The notes under the pieces: generated by a model
Told to the model about the DNA's origin: nothing
The model's input: only the letters and a program-made list of their open reading frames with translations
The model's database searches: none
Shown here: piece by piece, positions 47,286 through 59,242 of the stretch
How the letters are laid out: each line of letters starts with the position of its first letter
Position numbering within the stretch: position 1 is the first letter of the stretch
DNA from: Acinetobacter sp. NIPH 2699
Lineage (GTDB): Bacteria > Pseudomonadota > Gammaproteobacteria > Pseudomonadales > Moraxellaceae
NCBI RefSeq assembly: GCF_022549355.1
Contig: NZ_JAKZGL010000001.1
Span: 186,001-250,000 of the forward strand
DNA: 64,000 bases
Direction of reading: 5' to 3'
Translations under genes and position numbers: made by a program

Positions 47286-47333
47286 CTAGTGATGTGATAT
47301 ATAAACACACAAGCGACTACACCACATCACTAG
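47286..47333. promoter_or_regulatory. Inverted repeat upstream of the sulP gene
   Basis: CTAGTGATGTG (47286-47296) and CACATCACTAG (47323-47333) are perfect 11-bp inverted arms 26 bp apart, just upstream of the SulP start at 47253. They could fold as a hairpin in the 5' leader or serve as two operator half sites. No riboswitch family is recognised. Confidence 0.45.
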
Positions 47334-47502
47334 ACAGTGATGAGTTATTTACGATTAGAAAGGTAAATAAATTAAGGTGGAGTCAGAATCATAAGTGCGA
47401 AAATAGAATGAATATAAAATTTGAGTGTGTATTGTAGATCAGTTTAATTAAAAATTCACTTGATTTACCAATCGCCACTCAAATGATTGAAGTTTTGCTT
47501 TA

Positions 47503-48093
47503 TTAAACCAAACCAATTTCCTTAAAAAAATATCGGTAAGCATCTGCCTTCTTTTCCAGTGCTAAAGGATATGCTCTTGAAGATGATGGTAGGCGATATA
47601 AGTTCAGCTCACGATTTTCATAGCTGACTTGGACAGATTGCCCAATTATTGGCTTAATTATCTGTTCAGGAAAATGCTGCATCAAAGTATCGGTTGCTTT
47701 ATCCCCTGTCGTCATGATGGTATGACACATTGGAATTTGCTCAAGTAATTTGGATAAATCAGTTGGCGTGACGATCTCTAAAAACTTATCCGAAGCATTG
47801 CCTTGCAATCTTTTAACTTGATATGCCGTATCAAATATTCCAACACCAATTTCTGTTAAAAAATCACGTATCAGTTGTTCTTTAAAATTTTTATTCGGCA
47901 AGTCTAAAAAATAATCCTTGTCTTGAAAAAAAATCAGACCAAATATCCGCCACATGTCATTCTGATAATTTGGATAATAGAAATCCATCTTCCATCGAGT
48001 TTGAGGTGGAGGAAAACTTCCTAGCATGAGCAACTTTGCTTGAGCAGGTAAAAATGGCGTTAAAGGATGAGTTTCAATTTCGATATCAATCAT
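47503..48093 (-). CDS. Uracil-DNA glycosylase superfamily protein
   Basis: This 196-residue protein has the uracil-DNA glycosylase fold signature seen in the Mug-like and hypoxanthine-DNA glycosylase group: KLLMLGSFPPPQTRWK (residues 19-34) as the uracil/water-activating motif, followed by YYPNYQNDMWRIFG (about 39-52), and RLPSSSRAYPLAL (about 167-179) as the DNA-intercalating motif. Such proteins remove deaminated or mismatched bases. The precise base specificity is uncertain. It is cytoplasmic and monocistronic as far as I can see. Confidence 0.75.
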   Translation of the reverse strand: MIDIEIETHPLTPFLPAQAKLLMLGSFPPPQTRWKMDFYYPNYQNDMWRIFGLIFFQDKDYFLDLPNKNFKEQLIRDFLTEIGVGIFDTAYQVKRLQGNASDKFLEIVTPTDLSKLLEQIPMCHTIMTTGDKATDTLMQHFPEQIIKPIIGQSVQVSYENRELNLYRLPSSSRAYPLALEKKADAYRYFFKEIGLV

Positions 48094-48177
48094 TTAGGAA
48101 AAACCAAGACATTAAAAGCACCTTTTTTCATAAAGACTACACTTCAACAAAGACCATTCAAAACAACCTACAGACAG

Positions 48178-48197
48178 AAAGCCCTACCAAGGGCTTT
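48178..48197 (-). terminator. Hairpin after the 86-residue unknown gene
   Basis: AAAGCCCT (48178-48185) and AGGGCTTT (48190-48197) form a perfect 8-bp stem with a 4-base loop, just downstream of the minus-strand stop at 48209. The following bases are only moderately U-rich. Confidence 0.6.
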
Positions 48198-48208
48198 CCA
48201 ATCTACTT

Positions 48209-48469
48209 TTAAGCGTGAAATTCTGGTGTGCTCATCTCACCTAAATAACAAATAGATAGCGCAAATAAGTTCTCAGGAATGGCTGAAGGATCATTCTTTT
48301 TGATCCACTCTAGACCAATGACACCAAGCTCATTTAATTTTGATTGAGAAACGGGTGGTAAAAAGGTTTCCAAAGGCAGTTGGATACTAAAATTTCGAGT
48401 ATTACCGCTATCATTCTTATCATTAAAAGTATAACCAATTAAATACCAATGATATTTTTTTTCAGACAT
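48209..48469 (-). CDS. Hypothetical protein of 86 residues
   Basis: This is a small soluble protein with no recognised domain. It begins MSEKKYHWYLIGYTFN and contains a strand-rich first half, then a C-terminal segment LNELGVIGLEWIKKNDPSA. No signal or membrane segment. A hairpin follows its stop, and an upstream gap of 176 bp could hold a promoter, so it looks like an independently expressed gene. Homologues probably exist in Acinetobacter, but I cannot assign a role. Confidence 0.6.
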   Translation of the reverse strand: MSEKKYHWYLIGYTFNDKNDSGNTRNFSIQLPLETFLPPVSQSKLNELGVIGLEWIKKNDPSAIPENLFALSICYLGEMSTPEFHA

Positions 48470-48645
48470 TTCTTATTCTCAAGTTGAATTGTTGAGATAT
48501 TTTTATACCACAGAAATCCAAGAAGCCCACGCTAAACTGGTGTAGCTGTCTATTTTTTGTCATATTGTTGATAGATTCACAAGAGTTTAAGCATTCATAA
48601 GCAAGCATTGCCTTTTCACAGGATTTAGTAGATGAGTTCTCTAAA

Positions 48646-49344
48646 TTACAACCAAGTTAACAAATCTGGATTTTTAGATTTGATAAATTGATGTTCATTG
48701 ACACTCAATAACTGCGGCTCACCATTGACTAACTTCAATGTGGTCACACTGGTGTTCGCAATAGACCAGCTCAGAGCGAAAGTCCGTTGTACACTCAATT
48801 CAAGTAATTTACCTACGACAACAGAGATCACTCCACCAGAAGTAAAAACCACAGCTTCTTGTGGTTGTTTATCCGCCAATTCAGTACATAAATTTTGTAA
48901 TGCGCTTTCTACACGCATTTTAAAAGTGATCCAAGATTCATCATATTCATGATGAAATTCCTCATTTGTCCAACGGGCAATCGCCTGATCGAAAATCTGA
49001 AATAAATAAGCCCTTGGATCGACTTCTTGAAAAATATCTTGTTTCAATGCTTCTGGTTGAGCAAATCTAGGTTCATACAACGAAAATACTTGATGATGAT
49101 TAAACTCATTCCATAACCCATCAATTTTATAGTCCGCTTGAGGAAAACATTCATTCAATGAAATTTGCGTGGTTTGCTGATGACGTTTCATGCTGCCCGA
49201 AATGATATAAGGCGGTTCAGTAAAAAGATGTTTAAAATATTGCCCTAAGAGCTTTGCCTGCGCTTCACCATTTTCAGATAGCTCATCGTAATTACTTTTA
49301 CCAAATGAAGCCTGACCATGTCTGACTAAATAAATGGTGGTCAT
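48646..49344 (-). CDS. Histidine phosphatase family protein
   Basis: The 232-residue protein belongs to the phosphoglycerate-mutase-like histidine phosphatases. The catalytic RHG motif is YLVRHGQASFG at residues 5-15 with the nucleophilic histidine. The second histidine region VVFTSGGVISVVVG near residue 165 carries Ser-Gly-Gly where many members have a conserved histidine, so catalytic competence should be checked. The EFNHHQVF segment near 83 could provide the acid. Substrate unknown. It sits alone with a 180-bp upstream gap that carries one copy of an 11-mer repeat (49464-49474). Confidence 0.8.
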   Translation of the reverse strand: MTTIYLVRHGQASFGKSNYDELSENGEAQAKLLGQYFKHLFTEPPYIISGSMKRHQQTTQISLNECFPQADYKIDGLWNEFNHHQVFSLYEPRFAQPEALKQDIFQEVDPRAYLFQIFDQAIARWTNEEFHHEYDESWITFKMRVESALQNLCTELADKQPQEAVVFTSGGVISVVVGKLLELSVQRTFALSWSIANTSVTTLKLVNGEPQLLSVNEHQFIKSKNPDLLTWL

Positions 49345-49463
49345 TTAAACACCTTAATTTCAGCAAGTTTTAAAATGAATTGTAGTTTTATCATAGCGTT
49401 GACCGAATGTACAAAATATTTATTTTGATATATCAACGGTAGTGAATCAAATTATTAAATTCA

Positions 49464-49474
49464 CTTAGGCTATT
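49464..49474. repeat. CTTAGGCTATT repeat, copy 1
   Basis: One of three exact copies of the 11-mer in the window (others at 53227-53237 and 61091-61101), each in a gap between same-strand minus genes. Here it begins an ACTTAG/CTAAGT hairpin (49463-49480). Confidence 0.4.
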
Positions 49475-49524
49475 CTAAGTGTATATAACAGTATTGGCAT
49501 TTAGCGAAGCCTAACTCAGGTTGT

Positions 49525-50397
49525 TTACTGATTAAAGTAATTTAAAGGTAGCTTTAAATAACGTATGCCGTTGGACTCAGGTTCAGGAAAACGCCCAGCA
49601 TCCATATTAATTTGGATAGATGGCAGAATGAGTTTCGGCATAGATAAAGTCGCATCACGTGCCTGCCTCATTCGAACAAAATCTTGTTTGCGAGCTTTAG
49701 CATCTATATGAATATTCGTTTGCTTTTGTGTACTGATACTTGTTTCATAAACATATTCATCTCGTCCCTCTGGCTTGTAGTCATGACAAAGGAAAACTCT
49801 TGTTTGCTCAGGAAGCTGATATAGTTTTTGTACTGAATCAAATAATTGGTCCGCACTTCCTTTCGGAAAGTCACAACGTGCCGTACCGTAGTCAGGCATA
49901 AATAGCGTATCTCCTATAAATACAGCATCGCCAATCACATAGCTCAAACATGCAGGCGTATGCCCTGGTGTTGGAATGTTATAGGCATCTAATTTACCAA
50001 TACTAAAATGCTCATTGTCTTTAAATAAATAATCAAAGCTTTGATATGTATTAAAATACTTGATATCAATGCCGTATATCGTACTGAAAGTTTCTTGAAC
50101 AATGCTAATCTTCTGACTCATGGCAACTTTGCCACCCAATTTTGATTTTAAGTATTGAGAAGCGGTTAGATGATCTGCATGTACATGCGTTTCCAATATC
50201 CATTCAACTTTTAATTGATGATCTTCAATGTATTGAACGATTTGATCTGCACTTTCAGTCGAGGTTGAAGCTGATGCAGGGTCATAATTCAATACACTAT
50301 CAATTACAGCACAACAATTTGTCTGAGGATCTTTTAAGACATAGCTAAATGTATTGGTATCTTGATCAAAAAAAGCTTTAACTTGAGGATGTAGCAT
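49525..50397 (-). CDS. MBL-fold hydrolase, persulfide dioxygenase-like
   Basis: The 290-residue protein is a metallo-beta-lactamase fold enzyme of the ETHE1/Blh group. Metal ligands are in ETHVHADHLTASQYL, TPGHTPACL and FIGDTLF, and the family hallmark GTARCDFPKGSADQLFDSV is present. ETHE1-type enzymes oxidise glutathione persulfide to sulfite. I start it at the ATG at 50397, which has AGGAG seven bases upstream; the frame running to 50493 would overlap the upstream gene. It is the third gene of a sulfur operon with two YeeE-type membrane proteins, 10 bp after the second. Confidence 0.85.
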   Translation of the reverse strand: MLHPQVKAFFDQDTNTFSYVLKDPQTNCCAVIDSVLNYDPASASTSTESADQIVQYIEDHQLKVEWILETHVHADHLTASQYLKSKLGGKVAMSQKISIVQETFSTIYGIDIKYFNTYQSFDYLFKDNEHFSIGKLDAYNIPTPGHTPACLSYVIGDAVFIGDTLFMPDYGTARCDFPKGSADQLFDSVQKLYQLPEQTRVFLCHDYKPEGRDEYVYETSISTQKQTNIHIDAKARKQDFVRMRQARDATLSMPKLILPSIQINMDAGRFPEPESNGIRYLKLPLNYFNQ

Positions 50398-50407
50398 TTT
50401 AGTTCTC

Positions 50408-50818
50408 CTACCGCTCAGCCCATAAATAATGAATAAACATACCAAATAGCATTGCCGTAATAAAATACCAAATTTGAGAATACCCCAATCCAATCAATGT
50501 AATTGCAGGTGCAGGACAAACACCAGCAATTCCCCAACCAATACCAAATAATATGGCTCCGATCACCAGCTTTTTATCAATCTGAGTATTTGTGGGTAAC
50601 GTAATTTCTTCTCCAAATAATGTTTTTGGATGACGAATTGCTTTTTGGAAAGGAATAATTGCAACAGCAATTGCTCCGATCATCACAAACATTAAGCTGA
50701 TATCCCATTGGCCAAAAATATCGAGGAAACCTAAGACTTTTTCTGGATTCGACATCCCCGAAATCATCAGACCCAGCGCAAATAAGCTACCAAATAAAAA
50801 AGCGAAAATATTTTTCAT
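50408..50818 (-). CDS. DUF6691 (YeeE/YedE half) membrane protein
   Basis: This 136-residue inner-membrane protein has four hydrophobic segments. It starts MKNIFAFLFGSLFALGLMIS and carries the conserved cysteine motif GWGIAGVCPAPAI near residue 105, typical of the second half of two-part YeeE/YedE transporters. YeeE proteins move thiosulfate or related sulfur anions through cysteine-lined paths; this half would pair with the protein encoded just upstream. The ATG at 50818 overlaps the upstream stop as ATGA and has its own GGAG site. Confidence 0.85.
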   Translation of the reverse strand: MKNIFAFLFGSLFALGLMISGMSNPEKVLGFLDIFGQWDISLMFVMIGAIAVAIIPFQKAIRHPKTLFGEEITLPTNTQIDKKLVIGAILFGIGWGIAGVCPAPAITLIGLGYSQIWYFITAMLFGMFIHYLWAER

Positions 50819-51234
50819 AACATCGCTCCGAATAAATGGCGTGCAATATATACCGTTACAATCCCAGCAAACATGAATATCATCGTTGCAACGATTGAAC
50901 GTATCGATAAGCGACTTATTCCACAAATACCATGTCCACTGGTACATCCTGAGCCTAGACGTGTACCAAAACCGACCAACACCCCAGCAATAATTAGGGC
51001 TATCGGAGATGACTGCAATAGAATTTCAGGTTGAATAAAAAATTGATAAATAAATGGTGTGATAAGCAAACCTAATAAAAACCATAATGCTGAACTTTTA
51101 AACAATGATCTTGGTTGGAGTAGCTGGGCGATCAAACCACTAATTCCTGCGATACGACCATTGATATATAAATAACCAATCACTGCTAACCCAATAAGAA
51201 CACCGCCTAGCAGCGCCATCAACATACTATTCAT
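50815..51234 (-). CDS. YeeE/YedE family membrane protein
   Basis: This 139-residue inner-membrane protein has about four hydrophobic segments. The motif LGSGCTSGHGICGISRLS near residues 93-110 contains the conserved cysteines of YeeE/YedE sulfur transporters. It is the first half of a split transporter whose second half is the next gene. The ATG at 51234 has AGGTG at good spacing; the frame running to 51246 adds four unneeded residues. First gene of the three-gene operon. The ArsR-type regulator BigR that accompanies such operons in other bacteria is not adjacent. Confidence 0.85.
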   Translation of the reverse strand: MNSMLMALLGGVLIGLAVIGYLYINGRIAGISGLIAQLLQPRSLFKSSALWFLLGLLITPFIYQFFIQPEILLQSSPIALIIAGVLVGFGTRLGSGCTSGHGICGISRLSIRSIVATMIFMFAGIVTVYIARHLFGAML

Positions 51235-51246
51235 ATTCCACCTCAA

Positions 51247-51268
51247 ATATTATGTATTTTTATAATAT
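51247..51268. promoter_or_regulatory. AT-rich dyad at the yeeE promoter
   Basis: ATATTAT (51247-51253) and ATAATAT (51262-51268) are 7-bp inverted arms 13 bp upstream of the YeeE start. ArsR-type BigR regulators of similar operons bind AT-rich dyads, but chance is likely in such sequence. Confidence 0.25.
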
Positions 51269-51400
51269 ATTAAAATAAATATTGATTATCTAGATTCAAT
51301 GTAATGATTTATTTTATCTGAGTTTATTCCTCAAATTTACATCCAGCGATTAGGTTCTATCCCTATCATATTGATACAAAATCATTACTCTAGCACTATA

Positions 51401-51429
51401 TTGTGCATTTTGCACAATTAAACTATAAT
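51401..51429 (+). promoter_or_regulatory. Toxin-antitoxin promoter with embedded operator
   Basis: A strong promoter is visible: TTGTGC (51401-51406), a 17-bp spacer and perfect TATAAT (51424-51429), 29 bp upstream of the antitoxin ATG. The -35 region is part of a perfect palindrome, TTGTGCA-TTT-TGCACAA (51401-51417). This is the arrangement expected for repression by the antitoxin or the toxin-antitoxin complex. Confidence 0.7.
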
Positions 51430-51458
51430 AAGTGCATATACAACATGAGGGTTTCATC

Positions 51459-51830
51459 ATGAGTGCATTATTAAAACAACCCGCAGACAAAAAAGTTGTA
51501 CTCGCTAAAGCAGTACTGAATGCGGCCGAACAGCTTGATTTAAAACAGGTACAACTTGCAGCTATTCTTGGCGTACATCGTACAGCGATTAGCCGATTGA
51601 AAAGCAATCCTGAATTAGATCCTGCTTCTAAACAAGGTGAACTGGCGCTATTACTTATTCGTCTATCACGGGCATTATACGCATTGACTGGTGGAGATAC
51701 CGACTGGATGCGTCATTTTCTGAATACACCGAATCGCGTTACAGGTGGTATCCCCGTTAAACAGCTTGAGAGTGTGAGTGGATTGGTTTCTGTTCTGCAA
51801 TTTGTCGATGCAATTCGAGGTAAAGTATGA
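51459..51830 (+). CDS. DUF2384 (ParS/MbcA-type) antitoxin
   Basis: The 123-residue antitoxin has an N-terminal Xre-like helix-turn-helix (LDLKQVQLAAILGVHRTAISRLK, about residues 27-49) and a C-terminal DUF2384 part with WMRHFLNTPNRVTGGIPVKQL (about 87-107), which neutralises RES toxins by inserting near the active site. The ATG at 51459 has GAGGG seven bases upstream; the frame extending to 51432 overlaps the promoter. The stop overlaps the toxin start as ATGA. The helix-turn-helix probably binds the palindrome in the promoter. Confidence 0.88.
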   Translation: MSALLKQPADKKVVLAKAVLNAAEQLDLKQVQLAAILGVHRTAISRLKSNPELDPASKQGELALLLIRLSRALYALTGGDTDWMRHFLNTPNRVTGGIPVKQLESVSGLVSVLQFVDAIRGKV

Positions 51831-52591
51831 CCGCCATTGAACAAGATCTATGGCAAAGTTGTGAGGGAAAAAAACATATCGTGCCTTTATCGGGTACGTT
51901 ATATCGCCTAGTAGAGAGCCAAGAACAAATTGCAACACGACAATTAGTTGATACATTAGAAGAACAAGCATTATTGGAGGATATGCTGGAATTAGTTAAA
52001 CCGCCCTATCCTCAAAACTCAGACCACTTACATTATCTACTTAAAACGCCTTTTCGCTACCCACCACTAAAATGGGGTTCACGTTTTGGTCGAACATTTG
52101 AACCGAGTATTTTTTATGGCGGATGTAGTATCGCTGTTACGCTGGCTGAATCAGCTTATTATCGCTTTATATTTTGGCATTCAATGAATGGACAACCTAA
52201 GAAAAAGACCATCCGTACCGAGCATACACTATTTTCAGTAGGCTACCATTGTAATAAAGGAATCCGCTTACAATCTCCACCCTTTGACCAGTATCTTGCT
52301 CTCATCGCGCACCCAACAAATTATAGCTACGCACAACAATTGGGCACATCTATGAGAAATGCAGACATAGAGATATTTGAATATCCATCTGCCCGTGAAA
52401 ATGAGCATGCGGCTTGTGTTGGACTATTCACGGCCGAACACTTTAGCCAAAATAGCCCCATAGATAGAGAGCAATGGTTTTGTGATATTGGTGCAGATGA
52501 AGTGATATTTAAAGCTGTGGAAGATTCAAGCATTGTTCGTTTTGAATTATCACAATTTTTACAACAAGGTGTATTTCCAATGCCTGCATAA
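51827..52591 (+). CDS. RES-domain toxin
   Basis: The 254-residue protein has the RES fold, related to ADP-ribosyltransferases. RES toxins either degrade NAD+ or ADP-ribosylate phosphoribosyl-pyrophosphate synthetase. The expected residues are visible: GTLYRLV with R27, then WGSRFG with R86, EPSIFYGGC with Y97, and the catalytic-region glutamate E108 in AVTLAESAYYR. The length, longer than the 150-200 residues of short members, fits the ParT/MbcT type with an N-terminal helical extension. It is translationally coupled to its antitoxin. The pair is flanked by ordinary chromosomal genes, with no mobile element visible. Confidence 0.87.
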   Translation: MTAIEQDLWQSCEGKKHIVPLSGTLYRLVESQEQIATRQLVDTLEEQALLEDMLELVKPPYPQNSDHLHYLLKTPFRYPPLKWGSRFGRTFEPSIFYGGCSIAVTLAESAYYRFIFWHSMNGQPKKKTIRTEHTLFSVGYHCNKGIRLQSPPFDQYLALIAHPTNYSYAQQLGTSMRNADIEIFEYPSARENEHAACVGLFTAEHFSQNSPIDREQWFCDIGADEVIFKAVEDSSIVRFELSQFLQQGVFPMPA

Positions 52592-52615
52592 AGCACCTTC
52601 TCCCATATATAAAAA

Positions 52616-52637
52616 TGCCCCGATATTTCTCGGGGCA
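52616..52637 (-). terminator. Terminator between RES toxin and DUF6438 lipoprotein genes
   Basis: TGCCCCGA (52616-52623) and TCGGGGCA (52630-52637) form a strong 8-bp GC stem. On the minus strand TTTTTATA follows, so it ends the lipoprotein gene that stops at 52653. It may also stop plus-strand toxin transcripts. Confidence 0.8.
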
Positions 52638-52652
52638 ATTAAATAATTCTAT

Positions 52653-53129
52653 TTAACTCACTAAATCTTCAACCCCAATGAGCTTAGGTAATTTTTCAAT
52701 CAGTTTGTTTAACTCCGCATTTGCTGGAGAAATACAGCCCATATAATGACTTAAATTAGTCACAGTACCATCTGGACGTGACCATGAGAAATATGCACTC
52801 TGTTGATCTGTTGCGGTCTGCTCACACCCTGTGGTTTTTACACTTGTAGCTGTTTCTGGGCGATAAATTTTCAGTTCTTGTTGGAGCTTCTTATAAATAG
52901 AAGGGTCAACTGTTAGATTTTGAGTTCCTGTCACTTTAGTATATTGCTTACCATCAAAATGAACATTCCCAGAAGGAGAAATCTCAACAGAATAAATCGG
53001 ACATGTACCAAAACAAGGACTCGTTGAGTAGCGAATCGTTTCCTGTACGGTATCTTGAGGCTGTTGTGTTGTTGTAGCACAACCAACTAGAGAAAAACTA
53101 AAAAGGCCTGCAAGTAATAATTTTTTCAT
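52653..53129 (-). CDS. DUF6438 lipoprotein
   Basis: This is a 158-residue lipoprotein. The signal peptide ends in FSLVGCATTT with the lipobox cysteine at about residue 17. The core matches the DUF6438 family, with PCFGTCPIYSVEISPSGNV (about 38-56) holding a conserved CxxxC pair, and another pair of cysteines near KTTGCEQ and HYMGC. Function of the family is unknown; it is exported and may be disulfide-bonded. Single gene with a strong terminator after it. Confidence 0.8.
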   Translation of the reverse strand: MKKLLLAGLFSFSLVGCATTTQQPQDTVQETIRYSTSPCFGTCPIYSVEISPSGNVHFDGKQYTKVTGTQNLTVDPSIYKKLQQELKIYRPETATSVKTTGCEQTATDQQSAYFSWSRPDGTVTNLSHYMGCISPANAELNKLIEKLPKLIGVEDLVS

Positions 53130-53226
53130 TTATTGATCCATTATCAAGATTGTTGTTTAAATTTAACAAATTGTGAAATACTTGTCATTTATGTTAACAA
53201 GGAAATGATAAATTTCATCTAATTTA

Positions 53227-53237
53227 CTTAGGCTATT
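53227..53237. repeat. CTTAGGCTATT repeat, copy 2
   Basis: Exact copy of the 11-mer, 20 bp beyond the ispD stop and 98 bp upstream of the DUF6438 lipoprotein start. It lies within the longer match TTACTTAGGCTATTT shared with copy 3. Confidence 0.4.
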
Positions 53238-53257
53238 TCACATTAAAAAAGATATGC

Positions 53258-53965
53258 CTAAATTTCAGCCGAATTTACTTGAGACAGAAAAACTAAACGT
53301 GCAAGTTCTAAATCATCCATATAAGTAATTTTAATATTATCTGAACGTCCCTGTACAACTTGCACAGGTTCATTGATATATTCCAATGCACTTGCTTCAT
53401 CTGTAATATTTATTTGGGCAGCTAATGCAGTTTCAATCGCATGTTTTAAGGTTTTTAATCTTGCCATTTGTGGTGTTTGCGCTTGCCATAAGTGTTCACG
53501 GCTGACTGTCTTTTCGATTTGATGGTTGGATTGCACATGTTTTAAGGTATCCCGAACTGGAATCGCTAAAATAGAACTTTGATTCGCTTGTACTGATGAC
53601 CGTACCAATTTCTCTAAACAGTTCGCTGTCACACATGGACGTGCAGCATCATGCACCAGAACCCAATCATTTTCATCTGCAATATCAGATAGATAAATTA
53701 AAGCATTAAGAACCGAATGGACGCGCTCTGTACCGCCAGCACAGAAGTGCAATTTATCTGGATATTGAAACGGAAGTGTTTGAGCAAAGTTATCTTGCTC
53801 ACCGATCGCAAGCACACATCCAGCCAAATCCAATGTATTTAAACGATTGACCGTATGTTCAAGCACAGTTTGATTTTGGATATATTGATATTGTTTCAGT
53901 TCTGTTTTGGAAAAGCGACTGCCCGAACCTGCTGCTGGAACAACTGCCCACAACTTAGTTTTCAT
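53258..53965 (-). CDS. ispD: 2-C-methyl-D-erythritol 4-phosphate cytidylyltransferase
   Basis: The 235-residue enzyme of the non-mevalonate isoprenoid pathway joins MEP and CTP to give CDP-methylerythritol. The N-terminal nucleotide-binding motif VVPAAGSGSRFSK is at residues 8-20, VHDAARPCV is near 103, and TDEASALEY near 185. Length is normal for IspD. It overlaps ftsB by 11 bp, which means the two are translated from the same message. The ispF gene that often follows ispD is not adjacent here. Confidence 0.95.
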   Translation of the reverse strand: MKTKLWAVVPAAGSGSRFSKTELKQYQYIQNQTVLEHTVNRLNTLDLAGCVLAIGEQDNFAQTLPFQYPDKLHFCAGGTERVHSVLNALIYLSDIADENDWVLVHDAARPCVTANCLEKLVRSSVQANQSSILAIPVRDTLKHVQSNHQIEKTVSREHLWQAQTPQMARLKTLKHAIETALAAQINITDEASALEYINEPVQVVQGRSDNIKITYMDDLELARLVFLSQVNSAEI

Positions 53966-54320
53966 TGGTTGCGGTATCTACGTCAGCATTTGGATCAATA
54001 TAAATGGGTTTGTAATGGGTACTAATCGTACTCATTTGCACAAAGGTTTCATGCGGTTTAACTAAACCCAAATCTAGGCGTGCGTGTTCTTCTATCGCTT
54101 CACTGCCATTTTTTAAATCAAAAACTTCGGCTGCTAGAATACGATTACGCTCTTTTAATTCGGTATTAATTTCAGCTTGTTGCTGAATTTGATGGGTTAA
54201 AGCCTGATGAGGAACGTATCCTCCCTCACCAAGCCAAAACCGATACTGCAAACTTGCAATCAAAACGACTGCAAGTAACAGAATCAACTTACTCGACGTA
54301 GATCTAAAAATCTCTAACAT
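53955..54320 (-). CDS. ftsB: Cell division protein FtsB
   Basis: This is a 121-residue bitopic membrane protein. It has a short cytoplasmic start, one membrane segment (LILLLAVVLIASLQYRFWLG, about residues 12-31) and a periplasmic coiled coil (HQIQQQAEINTELKERNRIL), followed by NGSEAIEEHARLDLGLVKPHETFV, the FtsB-typical tail. FtsB forms the FtsQLB complex that activates septal peptidoglycan synthesis. Its place between eno and ispD is the standard gammaproteobacterial position. Confidence 0.92.
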   Translation of the reverse strand: MLEIFRSTSSKLILLLAVVLIASLQYRFWLGEGGYVPHQALTHQIQQQAEINTELKERNRILAAEVFDLKNGSEAIEEHARLDLGLVKPHETFVQMSTISTHYKPIYIDPNADVDTATNEN

Positions 54321-54357
54321 AAAAAACTCCCTATATCCCTCTTTAAAGGAAGATCAG

Positions 54358-54388
54358 TCACGAATTCTATAGGATTCTGAATTCGTGA
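54358..54388. other. Hairpin between eno and ftsB
   Basis: TCACGAATTC (54358-54367) and GAATTCGTGA (54379-54388) are perfect 10-bp arms. A second stem (CTCTCTTT with AAAGAAAGAG) lies beside it at about 54393-54414. Together they fill the gap after the eno stop and probably attenuate or process the message before ftsB. Confidence 0.5.
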
Positions 54389-54447
54389 AGTTTCTCTCTT
54401 TTGTAAAGAAAGAGGGCCAGGAGAATTCAACATAGCTGAGATTGACC

Positions 54448-56686
<2,239 letters not shown>

Positions 56687-56721
56687 CTAAACTTTCCCAG
56701 TTTATTTAAAGCCTACATTAT

Positions 56722-58723
<2,002 letters not shown>

Positions 58724-59170
58724 ATGGCGAATAATAAACTTTTAATTTGTGCAGCACTTGCGGCGGGTCTTTTACTTACAGCTTGTGTGAAAAAAGAAGA
58801 ACCGAAAAACGAAGAGCAGCCAGAACAGGCAACTGAAACACAAGTGCCTGAACAACAGCCTGAACCAGTGCAAACTCAAGTGTTTGAGTCTTTAGAAAGC
58901 GTCAATACAGAAGAAGCTCCCGCTCCTGAAATTGAAACGATTCATGAAGAAACTGAAAATACAACAACCGAAATTCGTCGTGAAACTCGACCTGCTCAGC
59001 CCCAAAGCACAACCAATACTGCTGCTCAAACCGAGTCTTCTCGTACTGAACAACCAAGAGCAACTCAAACTGAACAGCCTAAACCACCTAAATCAAATGT
59101 TTCTGGTCAAAGTGAAGAAGATGCTGTCGCTGCTGCAATCGCTGCCGCAACACCAGCATTAAGCAATTAA
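58724..59170 (+). CDS. Low-complexity lipoprotein, unknown function
   Basis: This 148-residue protein has a lipoprotein signal (LLICAALAAGLLLTACVKKEE, lipobox cysteine at about residue 21). The mature part is almost all Glu, Gln, Thr, Pro and Ala (EEQPEQATETQVPEQQPEP and similar), expected to be unfolded and perhaps to span the periplasm. The final segment VSGQSEEDAVAAAIAAATPAL is more helical. No enzymatic domain. The ATG at 58724 lacks a clear ribosome site. A strong terminator follows. Similar disordered lipoproteins are common near pyrG in Acinetobacter, though I cannot name this one. Confidence 0.72.
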   Translation: MANNKLLICAALAAGLLLTACVKKEEPKNEEQPEQATETQVPEQQPEPVQTQVFESLESVNTEEAPAPEIETIHEETENTTTEIRRETRPAQPQSTTNTAAQTESSRTEQPRATQTEQPKPPKSNVSGQSEEDAVAAAIAAATPALSN

Positions 59171-59190
59171 TACATTAAAATCAGTATTAA

Positions 59191-59221
59191 AAAAGCCAGT
59201 TAAATTCAACTGGCTTTTTTG
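59191..59221 (+). terminator. Intrinsic terminator after lipoprotein gene
   Basis: AAAAGCCAGTT (59191-59201) and AACTGGCTTTT (59208-59218) form a perfect 11-bp stem with a six-base loop, running into a T-tract. The minus-strand A/T run on the other side makes it usable in both directions, serving also the convergent hydrolase gene at 59243. Confidence 0.88.
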
Positions 59222-59242
59222 TGTATGGAATATTAACAAGGT

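Noticed and set aside
51350-51607. Cysteine-rich minus frame opposite the DUF2384 antitoxin
   Set aside because: It is the reverse of an alanine/leucine-rich helix coding region and crosses the toxin-antitoxin promoter.
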